Positions 53,240 to 64,000 of a stretch of DNA of 64,000 nucleotides are shown here, in pieces. Position 1 is the stretch's first letter, and each line of letters opens with the position of its first letter. The position numbers and the translations under genes are program-made. The stretch covers positions 78,661-142,660 of the forward strand of contig JADANN010000310.1 in the NCBI GenBank assembly GCA_018806985.1. Direction: 5' to 3'. Under the pieces are notes generated by a model. The model searched no databases. It saw only the letters and a list, made by a program, of their open reading frames with translations, and was not told the DNA's origin. Source of the DNA: Angiostrongylus vasorum. Taxonomy: Eukaryota; Nematoda; Chromadorea; Rhabditida; Metastrongylidae.

Positions 53240-53820
53240 GGAGGTAAGCAAATATATAAAAATAACAGCAAATAATGACCACAAATAACAGCAATTAATA
53301 AAAAATAACTAACAGGAGTTAACAACAATAAATAACAACAGCTAATAACAAAAAATAACAACATTAATAACAACAAATAAAAACAGTTAATAACCACAAA
53401 TAACAGCAGCTAATAACCACAAATAGAGAAATTAACAACAACAAATAACTGCAGTTAATGACCACAAATAAAAGCAACTAACAACAACAAATAGGAGCAC
53501 TTAAATACAATAACAGTTGTTAGTAACAACAAATAACAGCAGTTAATAGCAACAAACAACAAGAGTTAATAACAACAAATAGAGACAATTAAATACAAGA
53601 AACAACAGCTGTCAATGACAACAAATAACAACAATTAATAAGAACAAATAATAGCATAACAACAAATAACAGCAGTTAATAACAACAAATAACAGCAATT
53701 AACAACAACAAATAAGAGCACTTAAATACAACAAATAATGGTTGGTAGTAACAACGAGTAGAAGCAATTAATAAGGACAAATAATAGCAGTCGACAACAA
53801 AAATAACATCAGTTAACAAG
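53240..53820. repeat. CAA/TAA-rich low-complexity tract
   Basis: Imperfect repeats of AACAACAAATAACAGCAGTTAAT with period about 23-27 bp. It runs directly into the 60-bp minisatellite. Confidence 0.93.
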
Positions 53821-54425
53821 TCAAATGTGCGCTAGGCCTTGAAATAAGCCTTTTCCAAGCGAAACTCATGAAAAACGTCAAATGTGCGCTTAACCTCCTG
53901 AAATGAGCTTTTTCCGAGCGAGACTCTCGAAGACGTCAAATGTGCGCTAAAGCTTGAAACAAGCGTTTTCCGAGCGAAGCTCACGTAAACGTCAAAAGCG
54001 CGATAAACCACGAAAAAGGGGTTTTCCGCCCGAAATTTATGAAAATCATAAAATGTGCGCCAAACCTTGAAATAAGCGTTTTCCGCTCGGAATTCATGAA
54101 AATCGTCAAGTGTTCGCCAAACCTTGAAATAAGCGTTTTTCGAGCGAAACTCGCGAACAACGTCAAATGTGCGATGAACCTTGAAATAAGCGTCTTCCGA
54201 GCGGAACTATCGAAGAACGTCAAACGTGCGCTTAACTTCTTGAAATAAGCGTTTTTCAAGCGAAACCTACGAAAATCGTCAAATGTGCGCTTAACCTCTT
54301 CAAATAAGCATTTTCCGAGCGAAGCTCACGAAAATCGTCGAATGTGCGCCAAACTTTCAAATAAGCTTTTTCCGAGCGAAACTCTCGAAAAACGTCAAAC
54401 GTGGGCTAAGCTTTGAAACAAGTGT
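53815..54425. repeat. minisatellite of about 60 bp, ten units
   Basis: Units contain GTCAAATGTGCGC, TTGAAATAAGCGTTTTCCGA and GCGAAACTCACGAAAA. Because the unit is close to 60 bp, both strands stay open for several units; on the minus strand this gives a 20-residue repeat with RKTLISRF. I see no evidence that it is translated. Confidence 0.92.
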
Positions 54426-54439
54426 TTGAGGGAACACTG

Positions 54440-54665
54440 TGGAAAACTAATTTCAACTCATTATTTACTGCCTACTCTTTTTTAATGGCAAGGTATGTTG
54501 CGAAATATAACTTCAATGATGCTGAGATGTTTACAAAACTTCGGACCGCAGGTGTCTACGCTGGGGAAGGCGCAATTGCCCTTTCCGGGGGGCTAACGCG
54601 TTCAACACCACACCAGGTGGCTCTTTCGTTTCGCCTCTCTCACAGCTAGTTCTATCGACCAGTTC
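54440..54665 (-). repeat. family A SINE
   Basis: Minus orientation, tail ATTTACTGCCTACTCTTTTT, linker AATGATGCTGAGATGTTTAC, head with GTGTTGAACGCGTTAGCC reversed, ending near the body start. It follows the 60-bp minisatellite directly. Confidence 0.78.
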
Positions 54666-54837
54666 CTCGTATCTCAACATCTTTCAGGTTGCAATTTATA
54701 TTACAAATGTTTTTTCCCCAACTTTTTCTAGATTCATGCGAAAGCAGTGCTTTCCAGTCAATTGTACAATTTAGGGTAGAAGCAACATTGAAGATCTATG
54801 TAATAGCCTATAAAGAAATATTCTTCCTAATCCTAGC

Positions 54838-55115
54838 GACGTGTGGCGCAGTGGTTGGAAGCACCACTATGACACACACGTTAAATCCATAACCGCGCCC
54901 ATGGCTCACCAAGCCCTCCATCCCTCCGTGGTCGACAAATTGTTACCAGACTTGTCTGGGAGGATAACAGTACTGGCTCGTTACATCGGTAGGCCACCGC
55001 GAGTCATTGTAAAGGCCAAATATGCATTCAGTCACCTCCAACGATACTTAATAAAGTCGAGTGAACGGCTCCTCACTAGGGATTGATCAACGCAGAGAGC
55101 TTTATTCTTTTTTTT
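54838..55115 (+). repeat. family B tRNA-like SINE, full length
   Basis: Head ACGTGTGGCGCAGTGGTTGG, a decayed B box, core GTGGTCGACAAATTGTTACC, CATTGTAAAGGCCAAATATG and 3' end GATTGATCAACGCAGAGAGC. Confidence 0.82.
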
Positions 55116-55119
55116 ATCC

Positions 55120-56470
55120 TTTATCCCTAACGACAGGTATTGTTATTATTATGCCCTATTCAAACAACTCCGCTGCGATCAGTAATGCGTAAGCAATGTA
55201 TTTGTTATCACTGCAGTAATGGAAACTGAAAATCTAGAAAACAAATAATCGAGGAACAAGAACCTGTCGATAACCTGAAGTGCTATGACTACGTGGTGAA
55301 AGCGTTCGACTTGATTTGCATAGACGTAAACAATGTAGGACCATGTTGACGTTAGTATATGTAAAGAATGTAACTTATTGAATGGCAGTGGAGTCCAGCA
55401 ATGCCCTTCTGGTCTTGGTATGTCGAATATGGAAAAGCTAGAATATTTGACGGATTGAAGAAGCAAATAAAGGTTGGAAAGCATCGTTTAACGTCCCTAC
55501 TTAATACCTAACTGGCGGTGTAAACGGAGATCGAGATGATCGTACTCGTTTTACAGAACTTTAAGATTTTGAAATCTAATTATTCCTGAGTATAACATAT
55601 AACGTTGTTACCCAGGTCGCAGAAGTCGTTGCGGAAAGAGTTATAATCAAAAGGAAGCAAGACCACTGCCTACTCTTAAGGCTCAGTGACTTCCTAGCTC
55701 AATGACCTGAAACGGAATTCTAAGAAAAAACCACGCTTAACCACCATTAGGCATCCTATTTTGTACAGAATTCGACGGAGCTCAAATACTCAGCCAAGCA
55801 TATACACGAACCGGAACACCTAAGGGGATGAAAACTGAGAGATAACGAATTAAATAGAAGTCCAATCGCCCACCGAGAACATGAAGATGGGTCATCTAAG
55901 TTTATAATGATTGGCGAGCAGTTGAAAAATATTTAAAGCTAGCTGGTATTATACTGGTGCTTAGTATGGCGTTTAAAAACATTAATGTTGAGACAGGAGG
56001 GCGATCAACTGCCTAATCAAGTGGCTTTCAATTTATACAGATTTCTGTTTTCGACCTTTCCAGTGTGTGCAGTGTGTGCACCTAAGCGAAATTCTAATGC
56101 CCAAGACAACTTGGGAAACTTTGTGAGGAGTGCTGTGTAGAGCGGACAAACTGTCATAGTATACAAGCGGTCAGGAAACCATATTTCGTCACCAGCTCAG
56201 AATTAAGATCGTTCGTACACAGTTCTAACTACTGTTGTCTCTGGATGTACAACATTATAAGTAATCTATTGCTATAACTTGTTGTACACGATTGTTGTCG
56301 AATAGGATCTGTTGGTAGTAATTCCTGTAACGAAATAAAAGGAAAATTCTTGCATGAGTTTTATTCTCAGCTGATTAAGATGTTTGATGTCAAGTCACAT
56401 TTGTTAGGTTGAACACATGAGGACGCAGTTGAACTAATACCATACTTCTGCAGTTGTGAATAGCTTTCCT
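55120..56470. other. intergenic, nothing recognised
   Basis: Only short accidental open stretches. An AATAAA at 56334-56339 could be a poly(A) signal. Confidence 0.45.
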
Positions 56471-56718
56471 CTTCCGATTTCAGTTCGACTACGCCCTGAA
56501 GTACCTCTACGTGCTCAACAATCTGTATGTGAAAGTTCGCGATTCGAAGAAGATCATCAATGCGATGCACACGAATTGTTCAACGACTGGCAAAAAAGTA
56601 TCTACTGGTGTATAGATTCCAATCGTCCAAGCGTTTCATTTGTATAAATCTGAAAGTTGTGATTGTCCTCTAATATCAACGGTTAATCCCCATGATTGAC
56701 TCTCTACTAACTTCGGCA

Positions 56719-57053
56719 GTGATCAAATATTTCTCGATATTATTGTTAAGCAAACACGAGGTGTTGAAGCAAGGTTTGTTATTAATTGTTAAAGTAACAC
56801 TTCGTGCTTAAATTGCTCACCCTACACGAGGTTGATAAGCATGTTTATTTCGGTTAACGTTTCGACGTCTTCGTCTTCATCAGAGCCGGTGAACCGTGTC
56901 GGTGCTTCACAGTTGTTCTTTATCAACCTTATGTAAGCTCAACAATTTAAAAACATATTGATTATTTCACTACCGAGGTTAAATGATGGTAGGTTTAAAA
57001 AATTGTAACACCTCGTGTTTGCTCAACAAGAATATCGAGAAGTATTTGATCAC
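56719..57053. mobile_element. fold-back element with nested inverted repeats around a hammerhead-like core
   Basis: Outer arms of about 46 bp (56719-56766 and 57007-57053) are near-perfect reverse complements (TGATCAAATA... against ...TATTTGATCA). A second, weaker inverted pair (TTAAATTGCT, GGTTGATAAGC) lies inside. Between them on the minus strand is the best-preserved CTGATGA hammerhead-like core. The sequence belongs to the same terminal-repeat family as 45.4 kb. It is the centre of a larger palindrome (56525-57215). Confidence 0.7.
56849..56893 (-). ncRNA. hammerhead-ribozyme-like core, best-preserved copy of the CTGATGA type
   Basis: Minus strand: CACCGGCT, CTGATGA (56883-56877), A, GACG-AAGA-CGTC perfect stem II, GAAAC, GTT, AACCG. 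Stem I pairs CCG with CGG and A with T around one mismatch. It lies at the centre of the fold-back element. Confidence 0.55.
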
Positions 57054-57219
57054 TGACGAGGTCAACAGAAAGCGGGGAGTCTCAACTTTCAGATTTATTT
57101 AAGTGAAACGTTTAGACGACTAAATTGATACATCTATAGATATTTTTTGCCAATCGTTGAACGTCTTTCGCATCGCATTGATGATCTTCTTCGAATCGCA
57201 AACTGTTAATTCAACGATT

Positions 57220-57985
57220 TTCGCTGAACAACGACAGCCAAACAAGGAAGTCATTTATAATGTCTTTCCTATTTTCCTATCAGAAGGAGAAAGTTCGAAA
57301 CATTCCGTACGAATTAGCAATCTAAAAAGACATGGAAGCGCTAACCGCCTAGAAGAACATCGCTGGAACGCGGGTGTTTCCTCCGTTATAGGCGAAATAT
57401 GCTGTGTCATCTGCGAGAGCCGCAGCAAACAGAGATGGAGTGCATCGGACCATTATTCTGCTGTACCTATGAGCACTTACGGTTACTACTTGATGGCGGC
57501 GAGTTGACGGTCGACTACCTCCGACAATGTACGTAGTTCTGAGCGTAGTTCCAAGTGAGGTAACGAGGGCCGTGTCGAGTATTAGGAATGTCGAGCAGGA
57601 CCATTGCAAGTTTCAATACTCATGTCAACAACGATGGAAAGCGACAACCAGGAAGTAAATGGTGGTGAATTATAAGTTGCTTTCAGACAGCAAGTTTCCC
57701 TGCATCATCCCGTTCTATGTGAGCGATACTGACAGTTTGTTGTTTTGTTGTTGGTTTATTTTTTTAACGAGTCAATGAGTCGTAGTGCACGAGAAAAACT
57801 TTACAAAACGGCCTGATCGACTTTGCCCATAGCGAGTGTGAAAAGTGCTTAAGAGGAAAGTGGGAGGGTGTCTTGTCTCTGTCTCCAGGGAACGGCAATT
57901 CTAAACTTTTTTCCGTCTTCATGCCCACATATCGCAGCAAACCAATTCCTCATTTGAGCATCTTCCTCAGCCAGGGTTTCCACCA
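57220..57985. other. intergenic, one unassigned minus-strand open stretch
   Basis: 57609-57349 on the minus strand is open for 86 codons (SLFAAALADDTAYFAYNGG). No family was recognised and flanking splice sites are weak. Confidence 0.3.
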
Positions 57986-57989
57986 CTTT

Positions 57990-58275
57990 CTTCTGCTTCA
58001 TAGAAGGCAAATATCTACTCTTTGTATGATTGCTGAGCAAACGCGAGGTGTTATTTTATTCTTTTTTTCAAGAACAAGCTGACTTTTTAGGCGAATTTCG
58101 CCTTTCTCAGAGCCTGGGAAGGTCAAGTTGACCATATCTAATTAACCAAACACCTCCATAGCAAAACAGAGAAAGTGCTATGCCAAGATTTCGTTTAAAA
58201 TGACACTGCCCAATATCACGCGTGATTATGAGGCATTCGTCCCTGCGACTCATTTTCGGATCCTTGGAATCTTAA
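57990..58275 (-). mobile_element. Penelope-like 3' terminal fragment
   Basis: Reverse complement of the same subfamily as at 43.3-43.6 kb. It shares ATCACGCGTGAT near 58220, the stretch GCCAAGATTTCGTTTAAAAT, CAAGTTGACC and the terminal CTCAGCAATCAT-like end. The hammerhead-like region is present but decayed (CTGAGAA, UAAAAAGTC). Confidence 0.7.
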
Positions 58276-58279
58276 AAAA

Positions 58280-59540
58280 GATTGTAATCCAAATGGAATT
58301 GGAATTAAGACATTTTAGACGGTAGCCATTTTAAGGCAATGTGTGTTTCTCAACAATACCCTACTTACCGCGCCATTTGAGTACTCAAAGCTTCACTGAT
58401 TTCCGTGTTCTTAAGAGGATGTCGATCGATTTTTTCTGTCTACGTGTGGAGGACGAAGTTAAGAAATTTCTTTCCAGAATAAAAACACAATTACAAACCA
58501 GGTGCTGCAGAAGATTATCTCACAACCTCCTTTTCGCAGAAAAAAATCCTCAGGGTTTTTTTGTATTACTCGCTTACCCGTGAATTTATTATAACTCGAG
58601 TTCTCTTGATCGAAATTATTCATAATATTTTCCGAAAATCTCAAAAAGTATCTCACTCGGAATCAGGTCGCAATCACATAACACTTTCTGATGTCGTTTA
58701 GAAGAACTGTTCCAAATTTGGACAACACTGAACAGAATTTTTTTGCACTTAGGCAGCCTATTTTTACACAGGAATAAGTCTCAACTTGCATTTGATAAGG
58801 CTTTTTTTCTACCACACCATGAAATCATCCCGTGAAGAAACGGGGAGAAAATTGTTCCAGGAGACCAAATTTTGTTGCAGCTTTTATATTAGGTACGCTG
58901 ACTTCATGACTTCATCGTGACGTCACCACTTAATTCTTATGTATTTCTACCGCCTTTTATTATTTCTTTTTTAAAGAACGTTCTGGGCATTTGAGGAATC
59001 TCCTTCGAAAGATGTATTAGATCCGTCACAGATACTGAGGCTGCTACTCAACCAAAGTATTTTTCTTTGAAGCTATGAATGCTAAACAGCAAATAAATTT
59101 AATATTTCTCATATTCAGTCGTGATGCTGACGGAGAATTACGAAAAGGAAAACTCCTTACCGAGTCAGCAAAGTCGATGCCCTCAAAGGGGACTGTTTTC
59201 CACGAAATTTTTCCAAGCAACTGGTAGTTCTAAAAATATCTGACTTCCTTAATGTTAAGAATATGAGGCACCACGCGGCGCAGTTTTACACTCCATTAGC
59301 TTCGTTCCTTACTTTTTTTCATTAGAAGTAAAAAAAACTTTTTTCAATAGTAAAGCAGGGTTATGCAGAACAACTTCTAATTTGACATTTCCATTATGTA
59401 ATAATTAAAAACAAATGTGGTTCACGATTTTAGCACCATTACTGAGAACCTCCGAAATTTGTCGGATAAAGCATGCAGCAAAGGCAAGCGTCAATAACCC
59501 AAAAAATCAGGCGCGAACGAACCCCCAAAGATGAGATAGG
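58280..59540. other. intergenic, nothing recognised
   Basis: AT-rich sequence with short homopolymer runs and no repeat family or exon that I can support. Confidence 0.5.
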
Positions 59541-59544
59541 GAAA

Positions 59545-59965
59545 AAAACGGATTCTACTACATCCAGCCGAAGAGGGTCGCACGGATAGGTGCCGTTGAA
59601 TACATTCACTTCCACTGGCTCGAACTTTTTTCTCGCCCAACCAAACTTTCATCCATCTCTATAGATTCTAATTCGCGGCAGCCTTGACTGGGAAAAGCTG
59701 CCTCCAATCCGCTAGTTCCCAAAAAGCCCATTTGGTGAAAACACAGAAACATCCTAGTAGTGCTGGACCAGGATTCCATGGATAGGCTACTCAACAATCA
59801 TTCGACGGCAATTCGTCCATAAAGAAGACCTAAATTGTTCAAGCAGCAGCTGAAGTCACAGAAATCTGAATGCATTCTTGGGTGATGGATGAGAGAAAGA
59901 GGAATCGAGTGGAAATGCTGAGATCCGCAAAACATGTGGTGTCGGGTCGTGCAAATAAGTAAAAA
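59545..59965 (+). repeat. family D SINE, diverged
   Basis: A decayed head (CACTGGCTCGAACTT as B box), core CCAACCAAACTTTCATCCAT, then ACCAGGATTCCATGG, CATTCGACGGCAATTCGTCC and TTCAAGCAGCAGCTGAAGTC. The last block also matches 35310-35450. Confidence 0.6.
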
Positions 59966-60004
59966 ATAGATTGAAAACTAGTATCGTGTTAGTTTAGTGG
60001 AAGT

Positions 60005-60398
60005 AACCTCCCAACGGTTTACCGTCTCGTCGAGGCTGGGAGGTGTTCCTGGGTGTCAGGCTGCGATGTACAACGGGGGGATTCATCCCTTAGTAGGGTC
60101 TCCCAAGCTGAGGAGTCCGGCTTTTCCATTAGGAAGCCCACCTTATGGTAAGCAAATACCAGGAATCACCACCGTCCTAGTATCAAACTACTCGCATGGT
60201 GACAAGTCTCCCTGTGATCCATAAGGGAGGGGACTGCCTGTGCTAGTGACGACCTGGGCAGACTTTAGCTACGCTGACCTCGAGACTACAGGAACTACAA
60301 TGGCTTAACTAGCAAATCTACGAAAAGTAGAGATTATGCTGAAACCTGCGCTGCCAGTCAGGGTGGGCCATTCAAATATCAAGTATGAAGTATCAAGT
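60005..60398 (+). repeat. family C repeat
   Basis: CCTCCCAACGGTTTACCGTC at the start and CAAATATCAAGTATGAAGTA at the end, with all internal landmarks. Confidence 0.83.
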
Positions 60399-60399
60399 G

Positions 60400-61235
60400 T
60401 CGTGTTTGTTTCGTGTATATGCCTGAAATTAGAACAGAATATGAAAATACTGGAACCTGACATATAGCAGTGTGGTTTGTACGAAAAATGTTGACGAAAG
60501 ACTGCTCCGACTCCAAATTGGATCTACGACTCCACATTGTAAACATCCCTGCTGACATAGATTTCCTCCGAATTGGTCATAATCCCATAAAGCAATGAAG
60601 AAAAACAGTGGTGGCAATATCTTATACACCTTGTTAAAGCCATCAACTAGAAGAAGCTTCTTTCTCATAGGGTCCCTTTGTAGGGACTTTTTCCAACATT
60701 TTTTTTCATAGCGAGTTCTCAAGGGACCAATTGTGAGTCAAATGGATGACCATTCAATGCAGGACCAGAACACCAACTGACCCGTGTGTCCTAGGAATTT
60801 TGAAACCTTCAACATAAGTCATGAGTCTTATTTCCACTTTTTAAGACTTCTCTTAAAACTAACTTTCGAAATTTTTCCTTTTCTGTATCGGCTGGTTGCC
60901 TCCTCAATCGAGATTGAGAATATCCGTAATCAATAAAAGGTGATAAAAAAGGTTTAAGTTCTTTTTATCGAACTAAAATTATCAGTTTCGCTTTTCAATG
61001 GCCATGAAAGTCTTAGACATAATGAAAATAACAATGTTCGACCATTAATCCGAGCCATCCTATTTTGCCGATTTCCCCCACTTCGTCTCCTCAAACCTAC
61101 TGTCGAGCTCTAGTAAGTGACTGATGATTTCGTTGTGTTCATTAAACTTTCTATAATCAGAAATCCATCAAAAACCGATGACTGTTTTGTCGTTTTTTTC
61201 AAGAAATTTAAGTTGGGAAAACAAATCAAATTCTT
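60400..61235. other. intergenic, nothing recognised
   Basis: A 97-codon minus-strand open stretch (60722-60429) has no motif and no splice context. Confidence 0.5.
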
Positions 61236-61239
61236 CTTT

Positions 61240-61388
61240 GTGCTAGCTGAGAGACACGCGAAACGAAGGACCCGCTATGGTGGTGAACGCGTCAGCCCCC
61301 CAGAAACGGTAATAGCGCGTTCGTTCCCATCTCAGCCACCTGTGGTCCGGAGTTTTGCTAATATCTCAGCTTCATCATTGTGCCCAAA
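61240..61388 (+). repeat. family A SINE, head only
   Basis: GCTGAGAGACACGCGAAACG, then a head with a short deletion in the A box (CGCTATGGTGGTGAACGCGT), B box GCGTTCGTTCCC and CTCAGCTTCATCATTGTG. The tail is absent. Confidence 0.75.
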
Positions 61389-61389
61389 T

Positions 61390-62770
61390 ACTTATTTGCT
61401 TAGATGCACACATGTCTCGTTTTCACATATCTTGTAAATCCTTGTATTTTCTCTACTGAATTACTTTCATCTGTAGAAGTCTTTGGGTTCGTGTGCACGT
61501 TCATCTTTACCTTCAAGACCTGTCATCTTTTTCTCCTTGCTGACATAGAATGTTGCTCGTGCTTGTGTATTCCTGGAATTTTGATTTGTTCGTGCCAGAG
61601 CATTCCTATGTCTCCACCTTAGATAGATATAGCTGCCTAATTGTTTTCACTGTCGCGCTGAAATATACAAAAGTTAGTTCGTCATTTGATCAGCGTTAGC
61701 AAGGTAGCAAAGAAATTTTACATCTTTATTTGGAACGCCGGATGAAATCAGAATAATGTTAGGTGCCGTGCTGGAAAACTGTAGCCCTAGGGTGGTAAAC
61801 CCCTACTCAACCTTCAAGGGTAGGTCCTTGTATGTGAAATGTCGACGCACGAATATCTGGTTCGGACTGGCAGAAGCCGTTAGCTCAATATTTTCGCTAC
61901 TCTAGCAGCTTAGCTTTGATGCGAAAATTATTTAGAGCTGCAGAATCGCAGAATTCCTCCGTTATAGAACTAATAATTTTGTACTTTTTGACGCAAATGT
62001 GGTGATTCGGTTGGCTCTTGTAACAATATACGAAATCCACAGTAAACTGGGATGTGTGTTTTTGATTCCAAGGTCCTAACTACATTGTAACAAAATTGTC
62101 CCTTTTTTTTCGAAGAAACTGAGGCTTTCATCGCTATAGGCTTTCAACCTGAACTTCATTTGAGCACTAGCTTGTAGAGAGAAAAAGTCTGTTATTATGA
62201 TTGTCTATATTGTGCGGGCCCGGGTTTTGGTTTCAATTTGTCAATCGCGATGTCACAATAAGCCCGGTTTGGCTGGATCGGATCGAACTAGAGAACTATA
62301 CTTGTATTGAATGGAATCATAAAACCACTACGCTTCACCTTTCTTAAGTGATACTTGTGGTCTAAAAAATTTCAGAATGAAAACTGAAACATAGATATTG
62401 GAAGTAATTATAAGCAAGGATTTTGAAAATAAAAATAAACTTCTAAAGTGTTATATATTACAGTAGCATTGTGAGGAAACTTCCACAACTTCTTCACACA
62501 CATTAGACACCATAAGCAGCGCTAAAAAAAGTGGCGATCTCTTTTTTTGTTAGAGAAGAAGTGATGAAAAAGTATTTTCTCAACATAACATTTATTTTGC
62601 TTCTTATTTTGAGCATACAAGTCGAACAAGAAAAAAAACTTCGAACGGAAGCTCAGACACTCAAATGATATCGATTGTTATTCGGATATTTGGACTGTCA
62701 TTCAGAAACTCAGTGCTATTCGCATAATCACACTATCGTTTTTAGATGTCCACAGACTATCGTCGAAGTC
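61390..62770. other. intergenic, nothing recognised
   Basis: No repeat family, RNA gene or exon could be supported over about 1.4 kb, apart from the weak SINE-like head that follows at 62775. Confidence 0.5.
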
Positions 62771-62774
62771 TCAG

Positions 62775-62900
62775 CGGTTTGGCGCAGTTGATATTGCCGG
62801 CTCTCATCGAATCCTCAAGTATGACGGATGTTCGTAGCCCATCCGATCACCAAGGATTGCTCGAAGGGGGCCCATAGGCAGATTATGCGCGCTGCTGTTG
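62775..62900 (+). repeat. possible tRNA-like SINE head, family D related
   Basis: GCGGTTTGGCGCAGTTGATA fits an A box and CTCATCGAATCC a weak B box. CCCATCCGATCACCAAGGAT resembles the start of the shared B/D core. No tail is seen. Confidence 0.4.
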
Positions 62901-62988
62901 GACTGAAGGAAGTATGAACACTGCGCTATCGACTCAAAGTGAAACGATTTCCCTGCAAAATCTGAACGGTTACGTACAAAGAAAAAAA

Positions 62989-63483
62989 TAAATAGGTGAA
63001 ATATAACTTTAATGATGCTGAGACATTTGCAAAACTCCGGACCGCAGGTGTCTACGGTGGGGAACGAACGCGCTATTATCCTTTCTGGGGAGTAGCGCGC
63101 TCACCACCACACCATGCGGGTCCTTCGTTTCGCCTGTCTCTCAGCTAGTTCTATCGATCTTTTGCCATCAGCAATCACCCGTCAGCGGGATTGATCTGGG
63201 GGGCCCAAATCGGCAACGAACCCAGTTAGGCTGAGGCTGCAGTTATAATCGCAATTTTAACTTATTATTTTATTACAGGCGAAACGAAGGACCCGCATGG
63301 CGTGGTGGTGAGCGCGCTACTCCCCGGAAAGAACAATAGCGCGTTCGTTCCCCACCGTAGACACCTGCGGTCCGGTGTTTTGCAAATATCTCAGCATCAT
63401 TAAAGTTCTATTTCGCAATACATACCCTGCCGCTAAAAAAAGAGTAGGCAGTAAATAATAAGTCAAAATTGTAAATAGGTGAA
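62989..63483 (+). repeat. palindromic family A SINE flanked by a 12-bp target duplication
   Basis: TAAATAGGTGAA occurs at 62989-63000 and 63472-63483. The left part (63001-63270) is family A in minus orientation, the right part (63280-63471) is head and tail in plus orientation. The head is present in both, so this is more complex than a simple 5' inversion. Confidence 0.8.
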
Positions 63484-64000
63484 GTTAGTGCAAGAAAAAT
63501 AAGTTGGTGGGAAAAAAATTATCTGCTATCATCTTTTTTGGAGCTCGCCGGCTTTTTCATATTGAAAGCATCCGCACTTTGATGTAGATGGGCGTCCAAC
63601 TTCTATGGCTCCTCGTCAATAGACACTTGTGTAATTGGTTTTCTGAGGTCAAGTAGGATGACGCTCAGACAGTTGTCCAGCGACTAGTAAGAAGTCCATA
63701 GGAGGAAGGTATTACTCAACCTTATTAGAGCTCGCGCAGATAGAACTCATCAGTAAATGAGTACGAACTATTGCACCTATAAATTTCAAAGTTCGCGTTC
63801 CTGAGGGGGGGCCCGCAAGAACCAACATAACACAAAGGTTTCGTCCTGCATAACGAGTTCGCCAAACATGTCGGTCGTGGCGGTTGTGGGTCTTGGCCAT
63901 AACCGTGACAATGGCGAGAGCACTGCAGCTGAACAACTACTATTAGTAGATAGCCAAATTGAGTATGTTCCTAAGTTGTTTTCGTGTTTTGTTTATGGTT

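Larger units (their letters stand above)
56525..57215. repeat. long palindrome containing an exon-like sequence in both arms
   Basis: 56525-56720 and 57053-57215 are imperfect inverted copies sharing GCGATTCGAAGAAGATCATC, AATGCGATGC and AAATCTGAAAGTTG. The fold-back element fills the centre. The left arm follows a clean acceptor (CCGATTTCAG at 56474-56483) and reads FDYALKYLYVLNN and VKVRDSKKIINAM before a stop. The right arm reads DSKKIINAMRKTFNDWQK. Gene origin is not recognised. Confidence 0.65.

Noticed and set aside
53981..54259. 92-codon minus-strand frame with repeated RKTLISRF
   Set aside because: Explained by a 60-bp minisatellite; there is no start context, splice support or family.
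57157..57507. 116-codon plus-strand open frame
   Set aside because: It begins inside the inverted arm of the 56.5-57.2 kb palindrome, antisense to the exon-like copy, and shows no motif.

Overview
The window is eukaryotic nuclear DNA from a nematode, most likely a clade V strongylid such as a hookworm-like parasite. The case rests on three points: a secreted ZP-domain protein of the cuticlin type, small exons with TTTCAG/TTATAG-like acceptors (including one directly before a start codon, as in spliced-leader trans-splicing), and a transposon mix of RTE-type LINEs, Penelope-like elements (PLEs) and tRNA-like SINEs. Species cannot be fixed from the sequence alone. Most open frames in the window are accidental; the real genes are split into exons of 64-222 bp.

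Left half, minus strand, three genes in one direction. An unidentified gene shows its last two exons (25348-24890). KRR1, a small-subunit ribosome-biogenesis KH protein, follows with nine exons (24296-18171). A PARN-type DEDD poly(A) exonuclease starts only 253 bp downstream (17918) and runs to about 745 or beyond. The spacing and shared strand suggest a trans-spliced operon. The PARN exons carry all four DEDD acidic residues. Its introns are swollen by SINEs, two tandem RTE fragments (2.4-4.9 kb) and a pair of inverted PLE copies (6.5-8.7 kb).

Middle. An RTE element (25.4-27.4 kb, minus) is broken by a SINE. A decayed short-chain dehydrogenase (29.9-31.4 kb, minus) is interrupted by PLE sequence. 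Another RTE copy lies at 31.9-33.8 kb (plus).

Right half, plus strand. A cuticlin-like ZP-domain gene was assembled exon by exon from 36771 to 47669. Beyond it the sequence is almost entirely repeats: SINEs, PLE terminal repeats, an RTE fragment, several minisatellites, and a roughly 700-bp palindrome at 56.5-57.2 kb.

Four dispersed short-repeat families (called A-D here) dominate. A, B and D have a tRNA-like head with RNA polymerase III A/B boxes. A is unusual: a copy of its own 3' tail sits at its 5' end, and one copy (52.5 kb) is a clean twin-primed insertion with a 15-bp target duplication. B and D share a core but have different tails. The PLE terminal repeats carry hammerhead-ribozyme-like cores (CTGANGA, stem, GAAAC-GTC/GTT).

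Four splice junctions in KRR1 and PARN come into frame only if an A6 run is read as A5, which looks like systematic homopolymer error but deserves a check.
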